Assembly (NCBI GenBank): GCA_022706865.1
Contig: JAKJBT010000054.1
Location: 1-11,438, forward strand
Origin: Bacillota bacterium
GTDB taxonomy: Bacteria; Bacillota_A; Clostridia; Lutisporales; Lutisporaceae
Direction of reading: 5' to 3'
DNA length: 11,438 nucleotides
The notes under the pieces were generated by a model. It did not search any database, was not told the DNA's origin, and saw only the letters and a list, made by a program, of their open reading frames with translations. Shown in pieces: positions 1 to 6,214 of this stretch; within the stretch, counting starts at the first letter, position 1, and every line of letters begins with the position of its first letter. Position numbers and translations under genes: made by a program.

Positions 1-37
1 TTATAATGTCACAATTTGATAATATTATTTGCTCCAC

Positions 38-66
38 ATTATATACTTATAACGAGGCAAAGATAA
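38..66 (-). promoter_or_regulatory. Possible divergent sigma-A promoter leaving the left edge
   Basis: Read on the minus strand, TTATCT (66-61) is followed after 17 bases by a perfect TATAAT (43-38). The -35 box is poor, so the call rests mainly on the -10 box and the spacing. In Bacillus and many clostridia rpmB (ribosomal protein L28) lies divergent from the Asp23-like gene, which would give this promoter a target beyond base 1. That target is inference; no coding sequence for it is visible here. Confidence 0.35.
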
Positions 67-90
67 GAAAATTTTTCTAAATTCGAAAAA

Positions 91-119
91 TTTACTGCTG
101 ATGCGTTATAATATATAAT
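91..119 (+). promoter_or_regulatory. Sigma-A promoter of the yloU-fakA-recG operon
   Basis: TTTACT (91-96) is separated by exactly 17 bases from TATAAT (114-119). Transcription should start near 126, inside a short AAT-triplet tract, giving a 5' leader of about 23 bases before the first ATG. A second TATAAT at 107-112 lacks a well-spaced -35 box. Confidence 0.65.
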
Positions 120-148
120 AATAATAATAAAAAGCGGGAGGAGATTAC

Positions 149-499
149 ATGTCTGCCATATACAAAACTCAGTATGGTGAAGTTAATATATCAGATGATG
201 TCCTGGCAACCATTTCAGGACTTGCAGCTACTGAATGCTACGGTTTGGTAGGAATGGCAAGCAAGAATGCTAAAGATGGCTTGGTTGAGCTTCTTAAGAG
301 AGAAAACCTAGCAAAAGGTGTAAAGGTTACAACAGAAGGTGAAGAGATAATTGTAGATTTATATATTGTTGTTGAATTTGGTACGAAGATATCCACTATT
401 GCAGATAATATAATCAGTAAGGTAAAATACACTGTAGAAAACCTGACGGGCTTGAAAGTAAAAAAAGTAAATATAAATGTGCAGGGCGTCAGAGTATAA
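149..499 (+). CDS. Asp23/Gls24 family envelope stress-related protein (YloU-like)
   Basis: This 116-residue protein fits the small Asp23/Gls24 family (YloU in B. subtilis). It opens with the usual pattern of a short polar strand followed by DVLATISGLAA and then GLVGM, and ends in the typical VKKVNINVQGV strand. It has no signal peptide or membrane segment, so it should be cytoplasmic. Members are linked to envelope or alkaline stress, but their biochemical role is not settled. The start is well supported by GGGAGG at 136-141, 7 bases before the ATG. It is the first gene of an apparent operon with fakA, the same pairing as yloU-yloV in B. subtilis, and the fakA ribosome site lies just after its stop. 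Family assignment is solid; function is open. Confidence 0.9.
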   Translation: MSAIYKTQYGEVNISDDVLATISGLAATECYGLVGMASKNAKDGLVELLKRENLAKGVKVTTEGEEIIVDLYIVVEFGTKISTIADNIISKVKYTVENLTGLKVKKVNINVQGVRV

Positions 500-521
500 C
501 TCGGGAAAGGAGGTACATATC

Positions 522-2159
522 TTGTCAACAAAAAATATTGATGGTATACAGTTAAGAAACATGTTTTTATCCGGCGCAAATAACCTGGAAAACAATAAAG
601 GAATTGTAAACTCTCTAAATGTATTTCCTGTGCCCGACGGCGACACCGGAACAAATATGTCACTTACAATGCAGCTGGCCGTGAAGGAAATCATAGCTGT
701 CAAGAATATTGAAATTCAAAGCGTGGCCAATGCCGCTGCCAATGGTTCCCTTATGGGAGCAAGGGGCAATTCGGGAGTTATACTTTCACAAATATGGAGA
801 GGCTTTGCAAAGGCATTGAAGAATCAAAAAAGCATGGATGCAAGTATATTGGCCAATGCACTTATGGAAGGCTCCAATACAGCCTATAAAGCAATAATGA
901 AGCCTACTGAAGGGACTATACTTACAGTCATTCGGGAAACAGCAGAGTATGCTGTGAAGGTTTCAGACAACTTTGAGGATAATGCATTATTTTTGGAAGA
1001 AATAATAGAAAAGGCAAACAGTGTGCTGCGCAGAACTCCGGAAATGCTTCCGGTGCTTAAGAATGCCGGGGTAGTTGATGCTGGCGGAAAAGGACTTATA
1101 TATATATTTGAAGGGATGTATCAGTACCTGAAGACAGGTGAAATGATAGAACTGAAAGCTGCAGCGGAAGCTGAAGAGCATGATAGGCCGGTATTTAAAG
1201 AAGAGGAAATTGTGTTCGGCTATTGTACCGAATTTTTTATAAAAGGAAGAAAACTCAGGCTGGAAAAGTTCAGAGACGAAGTATTGCCGATGGGAGACTC
1301 ACTGCTTGTTGTTGGAGATGAGAATCTTTTGAAGGTTCATATACATACCAACAATCCGGGCAGGGTGCTGGAGCTGGCGATTGCCCATGGTGATCTTTCC
1401 AGCATAAAGATAGATAATATGAGGGAACAACACAGTGAACTGCTGTTTAATGAGGAGGAGTACAAAGCTGCGGAAGAAACTGAACATGCTCCAAAACCTA
1501 TGGAGAGGTATGGAACCATAGCTGTTGCAATGGGAGAAGGCATATCTTCCATATTCAAGGACTTGGGTGCAAATGAAATAATAGAAGGCGGGCAGACCAT
1601 GAATCCAAGTACTGAGGATATATTAAACAGTGTGAATAAAATCAATGCGGAAACGATATATATATTCCCTAATAACAGCAATATCATTCTTGCAGCAAAT
1701 CAAGCAAAGTCAATGTCTGATAAAAATGTAATAGTTGCTGCAACAAAATCCATCCCTCAGGGAATATCCGCACTTATGGCGCTTAATCATGATAAGGGAA
1801 TTGAGGAAAATAATAAAAAGATTGAAAAGGCAATAGCAAATGTAAAGTCAGGCTTGGTTACCTATGCAGTGAGGAATTCCAATTATGACGGAATAAATAT
1901 AGAAGAGGGCAATGTGCTTGGTATGGTTGAAGGAAAAATCAGCGGAGTAGGCAATGATATTCTTGAAGTCAGCCATAAGGTTCTTGATGATATGGTAGAT
2001 GAAGAATCTTCTTTGATATCCATTTATTACGGAAGCGAAGTGAAAGAAGAGGAAGCCATTAAGCTGAAGGAAGAAATCGGTGAACTGTACAATAACTGCG
2101 AAATAGAGCTGCACTTCGGCGGACAGCCTCTGTATTATTATATACTCTCAGTAGAATAA
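522..2159 (+). CDS. fakA: Fatty acid kinase catalytic subunit FakA (DAK2/DhaL-type kinase, YloV)
   Basis: FakA phosphorylates fatty acids held by a FakB (DegV-family) partner; the acyl phosphate feeds phospholipid synthesis. The 545-residue product has an N-terminal DhaL-like kinase domain with the Mg-ATP motif PDGDTGTNM at residues 38-46 (Asp39 and Asp41) and the GARGNSG loop soon after. The middle domain keeps Cys235, His273 and His275 (in VHIHTNNPG), matching the metal-binding Cys/His set described for staphylococcal FakA. The C-terminal third is the FakA-type domain thought to contact FakB. I chose the TTG at 522: AAAGGAGG at 506-513 sits 8 bases before it, whereas the in-frame ATG at 477 lies inside the upstream gene and has no ribosome site. 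No fakB is in the window. The recG start follows 19 bases after the stop, consistent with one transcript. Confidence 0.9.
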   Translation: MSTKNIDGIQLRNMFLSGANNLENNKGIVNSLNVFPVPDGDTGTNMSLTMQLAVKEIIAVKNIEIQSVANAAANGSLMGARGNSGVILSQIWRGFAKALKNQKSMDASILANALMEGSNTAYKAIMKPTEGTILTVIRETAEYAVKVSDNFEDNALFLEEIIEKANSVLRRTPEMLPVLKNAGVVDAGGKGLIYIFEGMYQYLKTGEMIELKAAAEAEEHDRPVFKEEEIVFGYCTEFFIKGRKLRLEKFRDEVLPMGDSLLVVGDENLLKVHIHTNNPGRVLELAIAHGDLSSIKIDNMREQHSELLFNEEEYKAAEETEHAPKPMERYGTIAVAMGEGISSIFKDLGANEIIEGGQTMNPSTEDILNSVNKINAETIYIFPNNSNIILAANQAKSMSDKNVIVAATKSIPQGISALMALNHDKGIEENNKKIEKAIANVKSGLVTYAVRNSNYDGINIEEGNVLGMVEGKISGVGNDILEVSHKVLDDMVDEESSLISIYYGSEVKEEEAIKLKEEIGELYNNCEIELHFGGQPLYYYILSVE

Positions 2160-2178
2160 AAATTATTGAGGTGTACAA

Positions 2179-4242
2179 ATGAATTATACTGATGATCCCA
2201 TAACGAAGTTAAAGGGAATAGGACCGGCAAAGGCCAAGCTATTTAATAAGCTTGGCCTCTACACTATTGGGGATTTGTTGGAGTACTTTCCAAGGGGTTA
2301 TAAAGACAAAAGCGAGATTACAAAAATCAGGGATATAAAGCCCGATGAAAGCTATACAGTAAGGGTGCGTGCCGCAGGAAAGGCCCAGGAGGGCAGAACC
2401 AGGAGCAGGCTTATTATTACAAAGCTGACAGTATATGATGATACAGGCAGGTTGAATGCAGTATGGTTCAACAACAGATTCATCAGAAATGCTTTCAGGG
2501 AAGGGGACGAAATACTTATGCACGGCAAGGTAAAGCGCATTGGCAAGGACCTTGTCATGGAAGTTCCTGAGTATGAGAGGTTGTCCGACAGTGAAAGCAT
2601 AAATCTGATGCGGATCACGCCGTATTATTCACTTACTGAAGGCCTTTCTCAAAAGGATATAAGAAAGGCAGTATACTCTGCATTAAGATATGCTGATGAA
2701 AAGCAGGCGGATGTATTTCCGGAAGAACTGAGAAGAAAATATGGGCTTGCCGAGATAAATTTCTGCATAAGCAATGTTCATTTCCCGGAGTCTATGGATA
2801 AGCTGGAGCTGGCAAGGAAAAGGCTGATATTTGAAGAGTTTTTTATGCTCCAGTCCGGCCTGATCCATATAAAAAAGCTGAACAGCGCCGGGGAAAAGGG
2901 CGTCATGTTTAAAAAGACAAGTGAAATAAAAGAATTCATTGAAGGTCTTCCTTTCAAGCTTACTTCAGCACAAACAAGGGTTTTTGAGGAAGTCAGCAAA
3001 GATATGGAAAGCCCGGGGATAATGAACAGGCTTATACAAGGGGATGTGGGCTCAGGAAAGACGGTTATTGCCGCTCTTGCACTGTACAAATGTGTAAGAA
3101 GCGGATACCAGGGCGCAATGATAGTACCCACGGAAATACTTGCAGAACAGCATATGATGACTTTAACACATTTACTCAAAAACACCGGTATTGTAATTGA
3201 ACTGCTGAAGGGCGGAATGACAGGGAAGGAAAAACAAAAAGTGCTGGACGGAATAAAAGAAGGAAAAACAGACGTAGTTGTCGGAACTCATGCAATTATT
3301 CAAGACAGTGTAAGCTTTGATAAGCTTGGGCTTGTTATTACCGATGAACAACACAGGTTCGGTGTAAGACAGAGAGCTTTACTTTCTGCAAAAGGAGAAA
3401 ATCCGGATATGCTGGTGATGACTGCAACTCCCATACCAAGGACCCTTTCACTTATAGTATATGGCGACCTTGATGTGTCAATAATAGATGAAATGCCTCC
3501 GGGCAGAAAAAAAACAGAGACTTATTTCATAGATTCCGCCAAAAAAGAAAGGCTTATGAATTTTGTCAAAAAAGGCCTTGATGAAGGGCGGCAAGCATAT
3601 TTTGTATGCCCGCTTGTTGAGGAGTCTGACAAGCTTGAGCTTAAATCAGCGATAGAGTACAGTGAAGAATTAAAAAATAAATACTTCCGGAACTATAATG
3701 TAGGCTTACTTCACGGAAGAATGAAGACCGACCAAAAGAACGAGGTAATGTACAGGTTCAGGGAAAAAGAAGTTCAGATACTTGTATCAACAACTGTAAT
3801 TGAAGTGGGAGTAAATATCCCCAATGCCACTTACATGGTAATAGAAGACGCCGACAGATATGGAATGGCTCAGCTGCACCAACTGAGGGGAAGGGTAGGA
3901 AGAGGCGAACACCAGTCCTATTGTATATTAATATCTGATACCAAAAATGAGATAGCGCGTGAAAGGCTTAAGTATATGACAAAAACAGAAAATGGCTTTG
4001 AGGTAGCTGAGAAGGACATGGAGTTCCGCGGAAGCGGAGAGGTGCTTGGGCAAAGACAGCACGGACTTCCCGGCTTCAAGCTTGCTGATGTGTTCCGCGA
4101 TGCGAAGCTCCTTAAGCTGTCGAAGGAAGCAGTAGAATACATATATGAAAATGATAAGCTTTCAAATGAGGATTACAAGAAGATGAAAGCAATACTGGAT
4201 TGCAGGTTCCAGAAGATGCTGGATGAAATAACTCTTAACTAG
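2179..4242 (+). CDS. recG: ATP-dependent DNA helicase RecG
   Basis: RecG is a double-stranded DNA translocase that remodels stalled forks, Holliday junctions and D-loops. The 687-residue length is normal for the family. An N-terminal HhH-like segment (LKGIGPAKAKLFNKLG) precedes the OB-fold wedge domain. The helicase core has Walker A GDVGSGKT at 288-295 (Lys294), the DEQH box at 389-392, motif III TATPIPRT at 415-422, and motif VI QLRGRVGR at 568-575. The RGSGEVLG stretch near 617-624 belongs to the TRG translocation motif. No key residue is missing. TGAGGTG at 2167-2173 is the ribosome site. In B. subtilis sdaAB and sdaAA lie between yloV and recG; here they are absent. A perfect 10-bp inverted repeat sits within codons 18-27 (listed separately). 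I see no convincing intrinsic terminator after the stop. Confidence 0.97.
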   Translation: MNYTDDPITKLKGIGPAKAKLFNKLGLYTIGDLLEYFPRGYKDKSEITKIRDIKPDESYTVRVRAAGKAQEGRTRSRLIITKLTVYDDTGRLNAVWFNNRFIRNAFREGDEILMHGKVKRIGKDLVMEVPEYERLSDSESINLMRITPYYSLTEGLSQKDIRKAVYSALRYADEKQADVFPEELRRKYGLAEINFCISNVHFPESMDKLELARKRLIFEEFFMLQSGLIHIKKLNSAGEKGVMFKKTSEIKEFIEGLPFKLTSAQTRVFEEVSKDMESPGIMNRLIQGDVGSGKTVIAALALYKCVRSGYQGAMIVPTEILAEQHMMTLTHLLKNTGIVIELLKGGMTGKEKQKVLDGIKEGKTDVVVGTHAIIQDSVSFDKLGLVITDEQHRFGVRQRALLSAKGENPDMLVMTATPIPRTLSLIVYGDLDVSIIDEMPPGRKKTETYFIDSAKKERLMNFVKKGLDEGRQAYFVCPLVEESDKLELKSAIEYSEELKNKYFRNYNVGLLHGRMKTDQKNEVMYRFREKEVQILVSTTVIEVGVNIPNATYMVIEDADRYGMAQLHQLRGRVGRGEHQSYCILISDTKNEIARERLKYMTKTENGFEVAEKDMEFRGSGEVLGQRQHGLPGFKLADVFRDAKLLKLSKEAVEYIYENDKLSNEDYKKMKAILDCRFQKMLDEITLN
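2231..2258 (+). repeat. Perfect 10-bp inverted repeat inside the 5' end of recG
   Basis: AGGCCAAGCT (2231-2240) and AGCTTGGCCT (2249-2258) are exact reverse complements with an 8-base loop (ATTTAATA). The hairpin begins about 52 bases into the recG coding region and has no T-run after it, so it is not an intrinsic terminator. It codes for part of the conserved KAKLFNKLGL stretch, so protein constraint may explain it. Confidence 0.8.
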
Positions 4243-4314
4243 CCTCGAATATTTTCCTAAGTTAACATAATTTACAGTGTTTAAAAAAGTGTAAACGGAG
4301 TAAATTAATAATAC

Positions 4315-4377
4315 ATAAACCGCATCAAGCATTTATGCTGCATTGGGATCACATTCGACAGGAATACTGCGGTTTAT
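4315..4377 (+). promoter_or_regulatory. Long-range stem upstream of the SASP gene (possible structured 5' leader)
   Basis: ATAAACCGCA (4315-4324) and TGCGGTTTAT (4368-4377) are exact reverse complements enclosing 43 bases. Inside lies a small AGCA/TGCT hairpin at 4328-4339. The element ends about 16 bases before the SASP ribosome site. It is not followed by a T-run and is not a terminator. I do not recognise it as a known riboswitch. I also see no convincing sigma-G promoter in 4243-4314; the nearest candidates have poor boxes or wrong spacing. Confidence 0.5.
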
Positions 4378-4406
4378 ACATGTAATACAAACAGGAGGTG
4401 CTACAT

Positions 4407-4616
4407 ATGCCAAGAAACACCACATCAAACAGGACTTTGATACCGGAAGCAAAGGCTGCTTTGAAGACTTTCAGAGATCAGATAGCTACTGAATTAGGAA
4501 CAGATCTTACAGGCTATAACGGCGATAAGACGTCCTGGGAGTGCGGAAAAGTAGGCGGAGAAATGGTAAGAAGGATGATTGAACAGGCAGAAAGAAGCAT
4601 GTCAGGAAGAAGATAA
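4407..4616 (+). CDS. Alpha/beta-type small acid-soluble spore protein (SASP)
   Basis: This 69-residue protein should coat and protect spore DNA and be degraded to amino acids by the GPR protease at germination. The C-terminal DNA-binding segment, YNGDKTSWECGKVGGEMVRR (37-56), closely resembles clostridial SASPs, with the family hallmark GxVGGEM. The N-terminal helix carries the GPR region RDQIATELG (23-31). The usual cleavage sequence has Glu before the hydrophobic residue; here that position is Gln25. I chose the ATG at 4407 because AGGAGGTG (4393-4400) lies 6 bases before it; an in-frame GTG at 4398 falls inside that ribosome site. The gene appears to be monocistronic, with its own terminator at 4629-4662. 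Expression in the forespore under sigma-G is expected from the family. Confidence 0.95.
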   Translation: MPRNTTSNRTLIPEAKAALKTFRDQIATELGTDLTGYNGDKTSWECGKVGGEMVRRMIEQAERSMSGRR

Positions 4617-4628
4617 GAAATAAAGAAA

Positions 4629-4662
4629 GGCGCTGGCTATATAGGTCAGCGTCATTTTTTTT
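4629..4662 (+). terminator. Rho-independent terminator of the SASP gene
   Basis: A 9-bp stem (4629-4637 with 4645-4653, two G-U wobbles) with a 7-base loop is followed by eight T at 4655-4662. It begins 12 bases after the SASP stop codon. Confidence 0.85.
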
Positions 4663-4861
4663 AATAAAAAATACTGATGACAACACTCTAATTCAAGTTA
4701 AAGCATTGACATCAGTATCGGGAGAGGAGAAATTGAAGGAAGAGCTCTATGGGGAAATTTAGTTACAAATAACTAACGTCCCTGATATATATGTTGTTCA
4801 AATAAGTTTTTTTTATTCAATTAAAAATTATTTTACATATCTTCCGTAAAATACATTTCAT
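4663..4861 (+). other. Gene-free stretch with several inverted repeats (candidate structured RNA)
   Basis: No credible protein gene is present. ATACTGATG (4671-4679) pairs exactly with CATCAGTAT (4710-4718) around a 30-base loop. A second hairpin has GGGGA (4751-4755) with TCCCT (4779-4783) and TTAGTTA (4759-4765) with TAACTAA (4770-4776), capped by CAAA. A purine-rich GGGAGAGGAG (4720-4729) precedes a TTG at 4733 that opens only a 9-codon frame ending at 4762; I do not call it a gene. The stretch lies between two terminators. I do not recognise an RNA family. A TTGACA at 4706-4711 has no good -10 box at the right distance. Confidence 0.4.
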
Positions 4862-4904
4862 AAAAGGCTTCAATTATTATTAAACTGTTAATGGAGGCTT
4901 TTTT
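4862..4904 (+). terminator. Second Rho-independent terminator, no assigned gene
   Basis: A 10-bp stem (4862-4871 with 4894-4903, two G-U wobbles) is followed by, and partly built from, a T-run at 4899-4904. A smaller ATTAA/TTAAT hairpin lies inside the loop. The wobbles become mismatches on the minus strand, so it acts in the plus direction. It lies about 250 bases after the SASP stop, beyond that gene's own terminator, so it either backs up read-through or ends an unannotated transcript. Confidence 0.65.
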
Positions 4905-4959
4905 CACAAAAACACATTAGGCTATATTGCAGAATCTGCCGAAAACGTGCATGGCAAAA

Positions 4960-4983
4960 TCATAAATCCTTGCGGATTTATGA
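4960..4983. repeat. Perfect 10-bp palindromic hairpin upstream of the rsmD promoter
   Basis: TCATAAATCC (4960-4969) and GGATTTATGA (4974-4983) are exact reverse complements separated by four bases. The site ends 16 bases before the rsmD -35 box. Read on the minus strand the loop is GCAA (a GNRA tetraloop) and the stem is followed by four T, so it could stop antisense transcription; as DNA it could be an operator. The sequence does not settle which. Confidence 0.6.
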
Positions 4984-4999
4984 CAATATTAATAAATTT

Positions 5000-5028
5000 T
5001 TGTATAAAAATAGTATTTATGTTAAAAT
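5000..5028 (+). promoter_or_regulatory. Sigma-A promoter of the rsmD-coaD operon
   Basis: TTGTAT (5000-5005) is separated by 17 bases from TAAAAT (5023-5028), with TG at 5020-5021 giving an extended -10 element. Transcription should start near 5035, leaving a leader of about 54 bases. This rules against translation from the ATG at 5038, which would be nearly leaderless. Confidence 0.7.
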
Positions 5029-5088
5029 GTAATTGGAATGTGCAAAATCAATCGGTGTTTTTACAATAAAAGACTTGGAGGTAATCTT

Positions 5089-5664
5089 TTGCGGGTTATT
5101 GCAGGAGAGTATAAGGGAAGACGACTTGATCCCATTGAGGGCAGGGACATCCGCCCTACCTCTGATATGGTTAAGGAATCTCTTTTTAATATACTTGGTG
5201 ATGCTGTAATTGACAGCGTTTTTCTGGATTTGTTCGGCGGTACCGGGGGAATAGGCATTGAAGCATTGAGCCGCGGGGCAAAACATGTGGTTTTTATTGA
5301 TTCCAGCATCAAAAGTATAAAGGTACTTAGGGGAAACCTGAACCGGCTGAATATCAAGGATTGTGCTGAAGTCTATAATGCAGACTTTGTGACGGCAATC
5401 AACAAATTGCATGAACACGGGAAGAGGTTTGATATAATTTTCATCGATCCTCCTTACAATATGGGAATGGCTGAGAAAGCCTTGAAGGAGATTGATAATA
5501 AAAATATTCTTACACAATCCGGTTTGATTATAGTTGAGCATGATTCAAAGGAGGATATGCCGCAAAGAGTTGGGAAACTATTCTTATACCGTTTCAAGAA
5601 ATATGGAAATACAATACTATCATTTTATTCTATTGACGAACAGTCGCAGCAAAAGGAGGAGTAA
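5089..5664 (+). CDS. rsmD: 16S rRNA (guanine(966)-N(2))-methyltransferase RsmD
   Basis: RsmD makes m2G966 in 16S rRNA, using S-adenosylmethionine during 30S assembly. The 191-residue protein begins with the family's [12 protein letters not shown] and has the SAM-binding loop [14 protein letters not shown] from residue 47. The catalytic DPPY motif is at 120-123. The start is the TTG at 5089: GGAGG at 5077-5081 lies 7 bases before it and homologues begin at this point. The in-frame ATG at 5038 would add 17 residues unlike the family and sits next to the expected transcription start. The stop is followed after two bases by the coaD start, so the pair is almost certainly co-transcribed, as is common in Firmicutes and other bacteria. 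Confidence 0.94.
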   Translation: MRVIAGEYKGRRLDPIEGRDIRPTSDMVKESLFNILGDAVIDSVFLDLFGGTGGIGIEALSRGAKHVVFIDSSIKSIKVLRGNLNRLNIKDCAEVYNADFVTAINKLHEHGKRFDIIFIDPPYNMGMAEKALKEIDNKNILTQSGLIIVEHDSKEDMPQRVGKLFLYRFKKYGNTILSFYSIDEQSQQKEE

Positions 5665-5666
5665 TT

Positions 5667-6161
5667 TTGAAAATAGCAGTGTATCCCGGAAGCTTTGATC
5701 CTGCTACTAACGGACATATTGATATTATTAAGAGATCCGGAGCACTTTTTGACAAGGTTATTGTAGCAGTATTGATCAATCCAAATAAAAGTCCGCTTTT
5801 TTCTGTTGAGGAACGGGTGGACATACTCAGAAGGACATGCGGAGATATAAAGAATGTAGAAATTGATAGCTTCTCGGGGCTTTTGATTGATTATTGCAAG
5901 AGCAAAAACGCAAATGTAATAGTAAAAGGGTTAAGGGCAGTTTCAGACTTTGAATATGAGCTGCAAATGGCTCATATGAATAAGAAGCTCAATCAGGAAA
6001 TTGAAACGGTGTTCATAATGACAAGCAGCCGATACTCATATCTGAGTTCCAGTTTGGTAAAGGAAGTAGCACAATTTGGAGGCTGCATACGAGGGCTGGT
6101 ACCGGAAATCATAGAGAAGGAGATTTATGAAAGGCTGAATAGCATTTCAGGCACGGACTAA
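5667..6161 (+). CDS. coaD: Phosphopantetheine adenylyltransferase (PPAT)
   Basis: CoaD transfers AMP from ATP to 4'-phosphopantetheine, giving dephospho-CoA, the penultimate step of coenzyme A synthesis in the cytoplasm. The 164-residue length is typical. The nucleotidyltransferase signature [12 protein letters not shown] spans residues 6-17, with the TxGH motif ending at His17. NPNKSPLF (38-45), the [13 protein letters not shown] segment and the C-terminal [15 protein letters not shown], which replaces the ISSS ATP-binding motif, are all present. The TTG start is supported by AAAGGAGG at 5652-5659, 7 bases upstream, which lies inside the end of rsmD. This implies translational coupling with rsmD. 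Confidence 0.97.
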   Translation: MKIAVYPGSFDPATNGHIDIIKRSGALFDKVIVAVLINPNKSPLFSVEERVDILRRTCGDIKNVEIDSFSGLLIDYCKSKNANVIVKGLRAVSDFEYELQMAHMNKKLNQEIETVFIMTSSRYSYLSSSLVKEVAQFGGCIRGLVPEIIEKEIYERLNSISGTD

Positions 6162-6214
6162 AAGGCGCGTTAACTAAATTATCATATATGAATAATAACA
6201 GGGAGGTTGGTATT

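Noticed and set aside
238..663. Open frame of 141 codons on the minus strand across the Asp23-like gene and the start of fakA
   Set aside because: It is antisense to two well-recognised genes, has a low-complexity Phe/Thr-rich translation, resembles no family I know, and has no ribosome site; a shadow frame.
4271..4295. TTTACA/TGTAAA inverted repeat after recG
   Set aside because: Only six A-T-rich pairs with a 13-base loop and no T-run after it, so I do not call it a recG terminator.
4266..4320. Possible sporulation sigma boxes upstream of the SASP gene (GAATATT/CATAATT, GTGTA/CATAAAC)
   Set aside because: Spacing in the first pair is about 12 bases, too short, and the second pair matches both boxes poorly; neither supports a sigma-G or sigma-E call.
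4733..4762. Nine-codon frame starting TTG after GGGAGAGGAG
   Set aside because: Too short to distinguish from chance, and no downstream gene is positioned for it to act as a leader peptide.
5017..5541. Open frame of 174 codons on the minus strand over rsmD
   Set aside because: It lies opposite a clear RsmD gene with complete motifs and its translation has no recognisable domain.
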